Assembly (NCBI GenBank): GCA_023052935.1
Contig: CM041295.1
Coordinates: 22,444,880 to 22,508,879, forward strand
Direction of reading: 5' to 3'
Source of the DNA: Piezodorus guildinii
Lineage: Eukaryota > Arthropoda > Insecta > Hemiptera > Pentatomidae
DNA length: 64,000 nucleotides
The notes under the pieces are model-generated. The model saw only the letters and a program-made list of their open reading frames with translations, ran no database searches and had not been told where the DNA came from. A program made the position numbers and the translations under genes. Positions 43,771-53,660 of this stretch are shown here, piece by piece (the first letter of the stretch is position 1; every line of letters begins with the position of its first letter).

Positions 43771-43819
43771 GAGCTAAATAGGCAAGTAACATCGAATTCA
43801 ATCTATTCTTTTACAAACA

Positions 43820-44735
43820 TTAGGTTGTCCGTAAAGGTAAAGTTAGACAAAATTTTGAGTTAAAAAAAAAAACACAAAACAACTTACTACTTATAAAAAA
43901 AATGAGTATGAATGTCAGCATTTATCGATTCTCTTCCAAAAGATTATGTTTGTTTACCACTATAGAATGTCACTACTTAGTAATAATCAGTCATTACTTA
44001 CTTTATTAGCTTTCTTTTGGGCGGAACGGTTGCCAAAAAAAGGCCAGAAGCATCAATAAAGTCTGGGATGAAAGAGACATTAATGAATGCACTGTTCAAC
44101 GGTGGTTCAAAAAATGACAAGAGGGAAAAAACATGATTAAAGGTAAAGAATGTTGTAAAAGAACTTCCTCTCTTAATGACGATTTTCTACGGGCTCAGAA
44201 GAACATCGCAATACAACTGATCGAAAACTTGCAGGGAAACCTAACCTTAGCAAACCGACCGTCGATGACTACCGTAAGGCGATTGGAAAGGTAAACAAGC
44301 GAGAAAGTTGGGTTCCACAGATATCAAACGACCGACAAAACACCAGTGCTACACTTCTTTGTAGAAACGACTCTTATATGTCTAGAATTTTTACTTGCAA
44401 TGAAAATTGGATAATTTGTAACAACAGTGGACTTTCTGGACAGAAGCCAGACAAAAGAAAAGCAGCACAACATATTCCGAAGCCCCAAACTCATAAAAAA
44501 AGCTGATTATTACTGTTCGGTGGGCTTCATTTAGTCACACTTACATACACTACAGCTTCTTAAAACTTAGAGAAATCAACAATTACGAATCGTATTATAA
44601 GAAAAGCAATATATCAATGATTGGCAATAATGAAGCCTTCTTTGGTCAATCGGAAGGGACCCATTTTGCTGCATGACAACGCCTAGCCACATGTCTCATT
44701 TGCGACATGCAAAAACGCACAAGATCTTATGATTT
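43820..44735 (+). pseudogene. Mariner-superfamily transposon fossil (MAR-C)
   Basis: A left end TTAGGTTGTCCGTAAAGG at 43820 looks like a mariner TIR. Plus-strand codons with many breaks read INECTVQRWFKK (first helix-turn-helix), DYRKAIGKVNKRESWVP, RIFTCNENWI (first Asp changed to Asn) and GPILLHDNA.PHVSFAT (second Asp kept). The 3' end is lost where JB-type UTR begins near 44740. Clearly dead and of a third mariner lineage. Confidence 0.75.
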
Positions 44736-44741
44736 ACAACA

Positions 44742-44850
44742 TTTATGGAGTACTACCAAAGGGTAGTTTCTCGACATGCGCTTCATGCTTTTGTTTTATA
44801 TTTTACTCATATTTACTACATGTATTAATGTAAATACTGTAGTATATTTT
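44742..44850 (+). repeat. JB LINE 3' UTR fragment
   Basis: The hairpin CTACC-AAAG-GGTAG at 44753-44766 and the downstream pattern match the 3' UTRs at 34910 and 50508. The insertion J3 splits its end, so the remainder may continue after 45606. Confidence 0.6.
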
Positions 44851-44861
44851 AAAAAGTATAT

Positions 44862-45595
44862 TCCATTTTTTTTTTTTTTTTTTTTTGTATTATTACAATC
44901 TGTCACAATTTATACATCAATAATAGTGGTGAAAGATAACATACATACTACATTCATACAATATTTACACAGTATAAAATTACAATAAAATATATATACA
45001 CAAATAAATCAATAAAATAAAGTCTAGAAATCAAAGTCTTAAAAATCACTCATACCTATATACACGTCTTACATACATCACATTGAGTGGAGAATCTAGC
45101 CAGTGCTAGAACTCCAATATAAACATATTTACAAGAGGTCGCGGGGACACTGCCGTTTCAACCTTCTAGGTGGGTTGTATGGATGAGTGGAGCTGGATAG
45201 GGATTGAGCTAGAGGATTTGGATGATTAATGAGGTTCTGGTGGAATTTGGAAAATTTGGATGGAATTAGGTCTGAAATAAATGGGACATTAAGGTCGTGG
45301 TGCAAGGTATAGATGGAGACATAATAAGGAGCATTTACTATTGTTCGGAGGACTTTGGATTGAAAGGATTGAATGCGTTTGATGTTAGAACGTTTAGCTG
45401 TCCCCCACAGTTCAAGTCCGTAGGTCCAGATAGGCTTTAGTATTGTCTTGTATATTAATAATTTGTTGTCAACTGTAAGTTCAGATTTTCTGTTGAGAAG
45501 TCGGTATAACTGTCCGAATCGTCGGTTGAGTTCTTGTCTTTTAAGTCTTGTATGTGGGTTCCACGTCAATCTTTTGTCTAATAGTAGCCCAAGTC
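44862..45595 (-). mobile_element. Jockey-type LINE J3, 5'-truncated
   Basis: Same family as J1 and J2. A tail (T-run) starts near 44865. An 11-bp duplication AAAAAGTATAT flanks it (44851-44861 and 45596-45606). 734 bp long, keeping the 3' UTR and the last part of ORF2. Confidence 0.9.
45129..45593 (-). pseudogene. Jockey-type ORF2 C-terminal fragment (J3)
   Basis: 146 open codons after the first Met, from LTWNPHTRLKRQELNRRFGQ-type sequence through WTYGLELWGTAK and NAPYYVS to PPRRLKRQCPRDLL and the stop. It is nearly identical to the J1 ORF2 end, so the insertion is young. No catalytic domain is present. Confidence 0.88.
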
Positions 45596-45606
45596 AAAAA
45601 GTATAT

Positions 45607-46238
45607 ATTTTTTTTAAATACATTATACACCACTTTTCTTACTATCATTGCCAGAAATATAACAAATACTTTGAGAGCTATAAAGACACATTAAATGGAT
45701 AATAAACCTAAGATACAGTTAAAAAAACAATATTCAGTATTCCTTCTTCCGAAGTACTTTATTCACAGTACTTTGAAGATGTAAATAACAGAAAAAAGGA
45801 TGCACCAAAAGCCTTTTTAATTCAAAAACTTCAAATCGGTTTTGTAGGCGACTGTATTTTTTAGCCCCACTCGGTATAATGGAGAAGGTAAAAAAAACAG
45901 GTCTTTATTCCGAGTGTTTTGCCTAATGATGTCCCTCAATCTTTCAGCGTCGACTATAAATTCAAAACAATGACAATTATTTCGAATCCAGCAACTTTAT
46001 AAAAGATTTATGACCATAAATAATTTATAAGCCTCCTACAGAAAAGAAATTAAAGGGTGGAAAATATACGGAGTTTCGTAAAGGAGAATGATTTAATTAA
46101 AGTGGGATTTGTCTTACACTTTTCTCGTTCTTTAATTTTTTTTTTTAATAGTTTCCCTCTCTTTTAATTTTTTTTTTTTTTTACGCGGGAGTAATTCAAA
46201 GTAAGAGTTTTTTAACTGATCAATACGTAACCATTTCA

Positions 46239-46318
<80 letters not shown>

Positions 46319-46320
46319 GA
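45607..46320. other. Unassigned interval ending in low-complexity repeats
   Basis: No recognisable gene to 46130. From 46130 there are T-runs, (CT)n at 46240-46262 and (AT)n at 46262-46310. Confidence 0.35.
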
Positions 46321-47160
46321 AGAAGAAGAAGAAAAATAAATTTTATTCTGGGACTTACGTCCCCTAAGAATAACAAAAAAGTACAAGAGTGAGTTTTATG
46401 TCTGGCTTAAAAATAAAAACAAACTTATGGTTATACTTGTATTATTTATAAAAATAGTAAATACTGTTGCTTGAACGACATATGACTACTACTTATATTA
46501 TTTATAGTGTAGTAAATACAACGACAATAGAAGATTCATGTATGACTATATAATACTGAAAACATGTGCATACAGAGATACTATAATTGAACCTCACACT
46601 AATATCGTAAAATCGTAGAAAAAAAAAGTGTTTGTTAACTTGAAATATGACTATGATTCTTAATTTTTTATACAATTATTCGGAAGACTGATTACTGAGG
46701 AGATGATGGAATAATTTGTTTTTAAATGAGGTTAAGGAAGATGCTTTGCGTATAGAGGTCGGTATGAAATTCCAAAGAGAGGTGGCACGCAAACCAAAAG
46801 ATTTTTTAAAGAATGATGTTCGATGAGAGGGCAAATAGAGGTTAGTGGGTTGGGATCTTGTGTTAAACGAATGTACTGATGAACAAGGGATGAGTAGGTC
46901 AAGAATGTAGGATGGACTATGGGTTTTAAAAGTGCGGAATAGGAATACTCCCAGGAAATACTGTCGGCGAGAAACTGGATTGAGCCACTTCAACTCGGCA
47001 TACCTGTCGGCGACGCTGGAGCGTCTGGAGACTCCGAAGATGAATCTAATAAAACATTTCATTAACCTTTCCAATCTCATCTCAAGTCCACCAAACAATC
47101 CACCAAAAACTAGGCAGCCATAGTCAAAGTGGGGGAAAACGAGAGAAGAAGCAAGGAGCC
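46320..47160 (-). pseudogene. CR1-like LINE polymerase C-terminus and 3' UTR
   Basis: On the minus strand 46676-47098 is open for 140 codons: RLMKCFIRFIFGVSRRSSVA, LNPVSRRQYFLGVFLFRTFK, FNTRSQPTNLYLPSHRTSFF, RATSLWNFIPTSI and FKNKLFHHLL. This is the terminal region of CR1/L2-like polymerases. The 3' UTR has GGGACTTACGTCCC at 46351. The RT domain is lost by truncation, with the 5' border near 47170 at an (AT)n array. Confidence 0.75.
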
Positions 47161-47174
47161 GACGAACTTTAAAC

Positions 47175-47175
<1 letters not shown>

Positions 47176-47221
<46 letters not shown>
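47176..47221. repeat. (AT)n microsatellite
   Basis: About 23 AT units at the 5' border of the CR1-like fragment. Confidence 0.95.
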
Positions 47222-47224
<3 letters not shown>

Positions 47225-47561
47225 AGCGGAGTGGGTACTCTAACCTTCAGTTAATCGTACTACTCGTAGGCATAAATCGCATTAGCCACTTGGCCACATA
47301 ATTTGTCTAATTCATATTTTCGGTTGTGAATATTTTTGATATGTTCATTAAATTTATTTGTATATATTTTAAAAAATGTGTACCAGGTGGCTAACCAAAA
47401 AATAACCTTCCTGTAAATAAACATATGTTTTTTTAATGTTGTTGATGAAGCTTGTATGAACATAATAAATGTGCTTTCTTTTGATTATAAAACTTTAAAT
47501 TACTAAGTAAGAATTAGTTTTAAAGAAACACGTTGAAATAGATATAAATATATATAATATT
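47222..47561. other. Unassigned AT-rich interval
   Basis: A minus-strand ORF (47260-47463) has no motif. Nothing else is recognised. Confidence 0.3.
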
Positions 47562-47863
47562 GTTCGATCAGTTCTCGATTGTTGATAATTAAACTTTTTG
47601 TTGTTCTCAGGTTTCAGTCAATGAATAAACAATTTTATCAATGCGACGTTTCGAGAATTTATTGTTCTCATAATCATGACTTAACAATGGAATTTTAAAT
47701 TTGGATTTACATTAAAGATTTACATTTAGTATTTACATTGTTAAGACATGACTATGAGAACAATAAATTCTCGAAACGTCGCATAGATAAAATTGTTTAT
47801 TCATTGACTGAAACCTGAGAACAACAAAAACTTAAATTATCAACAATCGAGAACTGATAAAAC

Positions 47864-47872
<9 letters not shown>
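47562..47872. mobile_element. Foldback element F4 (short)
   Basis: Arms of about 135 bp (47562-47697 and 47735-47872) with a short middle. It keeps the complete outer end on both sides (GATCAGTTCTCGATTGTTGA and its partner). Motifs: core ATGATTA at 47643-47680 (minus) and ATGACTA at 47745-47784 (plus). The middle of the F1-type unit is deleted. Confidence 0.75.

Positions 47873-47875
<3 letters not shown>

Positions 47876-47932
<57 letters not shown>
47876..47932. repeat. (AT)n microsatellite right of F4
   Basis: Pure AT dinucleotides beginning a few bases after the F4 end. Confidence 0.95.
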
Positions 47933-47933
<1 letters not shown>

Positions 47934-48294
47934 CGAATTCGCAATTCCTGTTATCTTTTTAAACCACCCTATGGATTTTGATACGGTTCTTACATTCATT
48001 TAGGATTCTTTTCTAAAGGTTTATGCGTAAAATCGCAATTACATTTTTCTTTGTAAGTAAAAATTAAATTTTCTACAATCAATTCATTAAAAAATTATAC
48101 CTAAATTATGTGTGGTAATATAGACGTATAATATACCTTAGGAAACCGGAAAGGTTATAGAAAAGTTAATATGCAAGTTGTACAAGTTAATAAAAAGTTT
48201 TTTAACCATATAAACTTATGAACATATGCTATTTGTAATATTGTAATGCGGGAGATCTAGTGTAATTTTTTATAAAATGATATGATAACGTATA

Positions 48295-48500
48295 TTTATA
48301 AAATTCTTGGGTCCTGCAAACTCCACACTACACACACAAAACTTTTTGCTCGACTTGGTTATTTCGACACAGGAGACCACCCTACAATTTCCGTATTTCC
48401 GTTTGTAATTGGAATTAGAAAATTTTCAAGATCGCAATAATTTTCCTTACTATATTTTTCATATATATGCAAGTAAAAGAATAAAAATAACAAATTTATA
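48295..48500 (-). repeat. Repeat G, copy G5 (partial)
   Basis: The reverse complement of the left part of G6: CTCGACTTGGTTATTTCGAC, GAATTAGAAAATTTTCAAGA and the CACACACA segment. It lies head to head with G6. Confidence 0.6.
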
Positions 48501-48589
48501 TTAAGTTCACAAAAAAGTGAAATTTATTCTGAAAAGTAATAAAAGTGAACATTAGATTTTTTCCATCTTAAAAATGTATTACTTTCTCT

Positions 48590-49290
48590 TACCTACATAT
48601 GTAGTAAAGGAAAGTATTGCGATCGGGAAAATTTTCGAATTCCAGTTTTCAACGGAAATACACGTGTTAGGGTTCCGTGAGACCAAATAAGTCCCGAAAA
48701 ATGTCAGTGTGTGTGTGTGTGTGTTTCGTAACTCCCGCGCGTAAACGAAAATCCCTATGAAACAGAAATTTCATATTTAAGACAACTATACGCCCAAGAT
48801 GTTACAGAATCTTTTTCATCAAAATCAGCAAACCAGAAAAACCACTTTCTAAAATTTGCACCTTTTTACGATTTTCTCAAAAACGGCTCTAACTATTTTG
48901 ATTAAGCTCGCTATATCGATGTAAAATTTAATAGGCTTTAATATCATGTAGGTTTCATTCTGATTTAAATAGTTTTACAGGGCTTAAATGCCGATATTTC
49001 AAATTGTCTTACTCTAAAGTACCTTTAATTTTGTATATTCTATAAAAAAACATATCATCTTTTTTACCATTGATATAAAACAGGTAAATATATAAGTTGA
49101 ACGAATTCGATATCCAACAAAAGGAATAGAAACTGAAAACATATTTTTTCAATGTAATTTTGTTTTTGAACATAATAGCAGTAATATACATATTCCGTTG
49201 GAAAGCTAAAGCTTTCGAAAAAATATTATCTAATACACAAGCTTGTAAAGTTTAGAAACAGTAATGAAAAGCCGATAAAACTAACTGATT
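48590..49290 (+). repeat. Repeat G, copy G6 (longest)
   Basis: Runs from TAGTAAAGGAAAGTATTGCG through CAACGGAAATACACGTGTTA, a (GT)n run at 48707-48724, CTATATCGATGTAAAATTTA and GTACCTTTAATTTTGTATAT to about 49290. It is the reference copy for the family. No ORF of note. Confidence 0.65.
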
Positions 49291-49293
49291 ATT

Positions 49294-49605
49294 ATTATTA
49301 TTTTTTTTTATTAAGAGATAATACAATCTGCCACCTTCTGGTGCCATGGGTATTATAGTTAAAATAAATCATTCATCCCATATCTACATTTTAAATTAAA
49401 AAAATAAATAGAATAGAAAGAAATAAAATAAAGAAAATATATAAAGAAAATAATAATAATCTTTTTCACATTCATACCTATTTACAAACTGCCCCTGGGT
49501 TCACCGAATTGAACCCCGAGATCCGCTAGTGGATGTCGAGGCACAATGCCAGGAGATCCCAGCGCCTCTCACTCAGCCAGCGCGCGTCACTGGTCATTAC
49601 TGATT
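49294..49605 (-). mobile_element. J-type LINE 3' UTR, 5'-truncated
   Basis: Minus strand. A T-run start, AATACAATCTGCCACC, CATTCATACCTATTTACAAA and GATCCCAGCGCCTCTCACTC resemble the J1 3' UTR but differ enough to be another subfamily. ACTGATTATT occurs on both sides (about 49283 and 49600), a likely target duplication. Confidence 0.6.
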
Positions 49606-49774
49606 ATTTTAGATAATAATATAATCGATTTTTTAATAAAACACACGTTTCTATAGAAATTCAATATAAATAACTCTTTAAGTACACTCAATTTTTATCT
49701 CTTATTGTATTTGGTATTTTCTTTTATTTCATTTTATTTTTATTTACTTTTTTTTTTTCATATTTTCTTTTCAC

Positions 49775-50640
49775 TGTCCTCACTACATACGCCGATGACA
49801 CATGTGTGTTATCTGTAAACAATGACCCAACTATTGCTTCCCAAACCCTTCAGTCTCACATTGTTTCCATTGAAGAATGGTGTCAAAAGTGGATGATCAA
49901 AATAAATCCTACTAAATCCCACCAAATTACCTTTACCCTGCACCGCAAACCTATGACTGCCTGTCCCACTATATCCTTAGGCAATATTCCACTCACCTCA
50001 GTTGAACAGATCCGATACCTTGGACTGCATCTTGACAGACGACTTACTTGGAATCCTCACACTAGACTGAAACGGCAAGAAACAGCTCGCAGATATCGCT
50101 TATTACAACATTTACTTGACAAACGTTCAAAACTTCCCACCTGCTACAAAAAACTAATTTATATTACCATACTTAGGCCTATTTGGACATATGGAATTGA
50201 ACTATGGGGATTCACCAAGCCATCAAATTCCTCTCGCATCCAATCCTTGCAATCCAAAATCCTCCGAAACATCCTAAATGCCCCTTACTTTGTCACCAAT
50301 AAAATAATCCACAAAGACCTGAATATCCCATTAGTTGCAGACTTAGCCCGAATTAGATATACTTCCTGTATATCTATTTATAAATTACCACTCCACCCAA
50401 ACCCACTTGTCCGCAATATCTCATCTCCTTCTATTCCTGATCATCCTCCGAGGTGGCTGAAACGACGATGGCCTCGAGACCTCCTTGTCTGAAAAACCTT
50501 TGAAGTGCTACCAATGGGTAGATTCTTCTCACGCCTTTCATGTCCATATCTCATGTGTGAACAGTCACATTTACTTGATGTAATTTTTGTGTTAATACAG
50601 TTGTAAATATCTCTATAATTAATAAAAAAAAAATATATAT
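49775..50640 (+). pseudogene. Jockey-type ORF2, 5'-truncated (JB, copy 50k)
   Basis: An open frame from TYADDT (about 49785, catalytic YADD) through IRYLGLHLDRRLTWNPHTRL, WTYGIELWG and RIQSLQSKILRNILNAPYFV to PPRWLKRRWPRDLLV and the stop at 50490. The 3' UTR has hairpin CTACC-AATG-GGTAG at 50508-50521 and an A-run near 50625. All motifs before YADD are missing, so it is inactive. Confidence 0.87.
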
Positions 50641-50699
50641 ATATATATATTTTTTCTTTTATTTTTTTTTCATTTTTTATTGAGGTATTTTTTTTTGTT

Positions 50700-50812
50700 T
50701 TTGTTTTACTTTGTACTATGGAATGAATGACTTCTTTTATTTCTAATACTTATTGCCCAAGATTGTGACAGATTGTATTACTTCTCAATAAAGCAATTTC
50801 TAAAAAAAAAAA
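50700..50812 (+). repeat. J-type LINE 3' tail
   Basis: GATTGTGACAGATTGTATTA, CTCAATAAAG and an A-run at 50801-50812 match the reverse complement of J-type ends. Only the tail remains. Confidence 0.45.
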
Positions 50813-50819
50813 AATGTAT

Positions 50820-51364
50820 TTGAAAATTGTTTGATCGATTTTAAATAAAAACAGAGATAAGTAAAAGTCGTGTGTTGCCCGCATCAAATTTTTTTTTTTA
50901 AGGTGGAGGGGTAAGGCATTTTTCCATTTTCTACTCCGTTGGATCCAACACTGTTGTAAACAGGGTGAATTATAAGCTGGTGTAACAAAGGAAAGGACCT
51001 AAATTTTTTGCAATTTCATAAGAATCAGATGAAGAGTATAAAATATTGAGCTGATCCAAGAAGTGAATGAAAGTGTGAGCAGTAAAATGGAAGATGGAAG
51101 CTTTACTGCCTCTCTATAGTCGAGCCAATATACCATTTGTATCCTCCCTTTCCCAACAAACTAGAAAAAATCTTCTCTAATCCTCTCATACACTTGAAAC
51201 CTGATTTATAAATCTCCATATACACACGACTTTCAATCACCTTGGTTGTTAATAACAGTTTAAGAATAATTAATAAAAGAGTTAAAACATTTTTAATTTT
51301 TTTAAAAATATTTTAATTGAAATTTACAACTGTATATTATAATACTATATATAATACTATATAC
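50820..51364. other. Unassigned interval
   Basis: Contains AGTAAAAGTCGTGTGTTGCC (also near 10162 and 22510, part of the repeat E environment). No gene is recognised. Confidence 0.3.
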
Positions 51365-51373
51365 TATATTATA

Positions 51374-51676
51374 GAGGAGCGGCGTGGTCTAGTGGATAGA
51401 GCGCTACTCTACAGTTTCCGGGTCCTGGGTTCGAATCCCGGCTCTGGCAGAATATTATTTATTCTGTTAATTCAGTCGGGGGGCGACCCTAGGATATGGA
51501 GACCCTCCTGGGGCAGACCCAGCCTCTATAAAGTGGGTACCAAACAAATTAATTGGGGAAAAGCCTGGCGGCTGAGCGCGATTAAGGCCTAATCACCTCT
51601 GCACTGCCGTTGGCCTAGAAACAGTACGAATCTCTATATGTACTGAGCCCAAGACCCTTCATGGGTTGTAGTGGTA

Positions 51677-51751
<75 letters not shown>
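51374..51751 (+). mobile_element. tRNA-derived SINE S2, full length, poly(T)72 tail
   Basis: The head GAGGAGCGGCGTGGTCTAGT holds an A box (TGGTCTAGTGG). The B box is GGTTCGAATCC. The body has GGCCTAATCACCTCTGCACT and CCCAAGACCCTTCATGGGTT, and ends GGTACAG before a run of about 72 T. TATATTATA flanks both sides (51365-51373 and 51752-51760). The tail is T, not A, on the sense strand, as in the copies at 35690 and 38222. Confidence 0.9.
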
Positions 51752-51755
<4 letters not shown>

Positions 51756-52048
51756 TTATAATACAACAAGCAAATATGCTGCGTGATTGCTAGGTTCTTT
51801 AAAATAAAATGATTCATTTTCACTGAACACTCCTTTATTTCCATTTTCTTTCTCCCTACGATTCGGCCTTCGCCATTTTCAAGGGTTCTTTAATCACTAT
51901 ATTGCATTATATCATTATCTTTATATTGCATGTATATAACATATATTTCGTCACATTTAAAAAATATCTATTACAGGCTAAACTAGCCTTGTCAGCTGGT
52001 TATCATAATAACTACATGTCACCCGTTTATAGAGTTAAAAAGAGGGAC

Positions 52049-52234
52049 CTTTATTTATTTATTTAACGTTACTTTATGCTACTATGGCTAATTGGACGAT
52101 GCTACCCCTCCGAAGGACGACATAAGTAAAGATTTTTACTCCCATTAAAAAATCCTATGACCACCTGCGGGTTTGAACCCGTGAACTTTAGCATAGGAGG
52201 CTGTTATATAGGTCACCCAGCTACAAGTGATCCC
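52049..52234 (-). mobile_element. tRNA-derived SINE S1, copy c (internally deleted)
   Basis: Minus strand head GGGATCACTTGTAGCTGGGT, B box GGTTCAAACCC, then the body with about 90 bp missing after the ATCGTCC-type block. A-rich AAATAAAT end at 52050-52062. Confidence 0.8.
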
Positions 52235-52429
52235 TAATGAAATTATTTATCTGACAGAAACTCTAAGTTTACACTTATTTATTAAAACCTTTATGTACTT
52301 ACTTTTGCCAAATATACGGTACTGCTAAAAATATAACCTTTTAATCAAAATATTCAAGACTGTTATTAAAAGACAACATCGTCAGGCAGCCTGAACCAAG
52401 GCTCTTTATCCCATCCGCAGACTGTAATG

Positions 52430-52745
52430 CATAGGATCATACCTTTACCCAACTACTAACACCCAACTCCCTACTTATATCTACAGTCTTCTGAAATTTA
52501 AAATGCCAGTCCACTCCCTTGCAATAAGATCGCGCCATTCTGACCTTTAAATACCTACCCCTAGTACAGAAGTAATTTATTATTCCTTTCTCGTCTGCTC
52601 TCCTACTCTCTGGAATCCCCTACCTACTCATATCCGCTATGCCTGGTCATTATCATCATTTAAGTCCTAGCTGTTCAGTACATTCTGTATTCCCAAATAG
52701 ACGCTCAACAACACTGATATTTCAAATCAAACATCAGGTTTAAAT
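52430..52745 (+). pseudogene. LINE polymerase C-terminal fragment (sister of 8700)
   Basis: Sequence homology to 8715-9000: CATAGGATCATACCTTTACC, CAGTCCACTCCCTTGCAA and TACTCTCTGGAATCCCCTAC. All frames are broken. Confidence 0.5.
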
Positions 52746-52824
52746 TGTTTTGTTTTTTAGCTATTATTTATTTTTTCATATTTAATTAACTTATAATTAA
52801 TTTTTAGTTTTAGTTTTGTTCAAC

Positions 52825-52868
<44 letters not shown>

Positions 52869-52879
52869 CGTATGAAAGC

Positions 52880-53390
52880 ATTTTTTTTTTAGGGTACGTT
52901 TCGAGAATCCATTGTTTTCATATCCACACCTTAACAGTGGAAATACAAAAAAAAAAAAAAAAAAAAGATTAAAATCTGTATGCAATAATTAATAGATGAT
53001 GTAAATACATATAAAATAAATTATTTTTACTTACAATTCAAGACAAAATAGTGTCTTACATAGACTGTTTTTACTACAAACTTCAAAATAACACTAAAGA
53101 CAAAGATGCTAGGAATAGTTCAGAGAGGGATTTTACAAATTACTGTGGAACAAGAATAGGGGGTTTTCTCACTTTTTTTTCTTTGGTAAGTGTTTTTATG
53201 GCAGCATTACGTTTTTATTAGGTTTGCATAACATGAATTAAGACATTGGACATCTTGGATTTTTTATTTTTCCACTGTTAGGGAATGAATATAAAAACAA
53301 AAAATTCTCAAAAACTACCCTAAATAAAATTTATTTATTGACTGTACCTTACAACCTGTATAAAACTTAAATTATTAACAGTCGAGAACT
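52880..53390. mobile_element. Foldback element F5, decayed, split by J2
   Basis: A degenerate left arm (TACGTTTCGAGAATCC at 52895) and right arm (GAATGAATATAAAAACAAAA at 53283) surround the F-type spacer GACAAAATAGTGTCTTA at 53041. The right end TTATTAACAGTCGAGAACT is cut by J2. Its copy and an (AT)n array follow J2 at 57826-57861. Confidence 0.6.
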
Positions 53391-53660
53391 TTTTTTTTCT
53401 TTTAGAAACAATTCTTTATTGAACAATATTACAATCTGTCCAATTTAGGACATTTTTAATAGGGATAAAGTACAACATTCATACTGCATTCACACGATAT
53501 ATACAAAACAATAAATTAATATAATAATAAAACAATATAAATAAATACAAAACAAAATCAATAAAAATATATACAAAAGTCACTCATACCTATATACAAT
53601 TCACAAGCATACACCACGTGAGTGGAGAATCTAGCCAATGCTAGAACTCCAATATACATT

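Noticed and set aside
51384..51450. A possible functional tRNA gene (good A and B boxes)
   Set aside because: It continues into a SINE body found in other copies, with a target duplication around the whole unit, so it is the tRNA-derived head of a SINE.
51659..51844. A Lys-rich small ORF
   Set aside because: It reads through the reverse strand of the SINE poly(T) tail.
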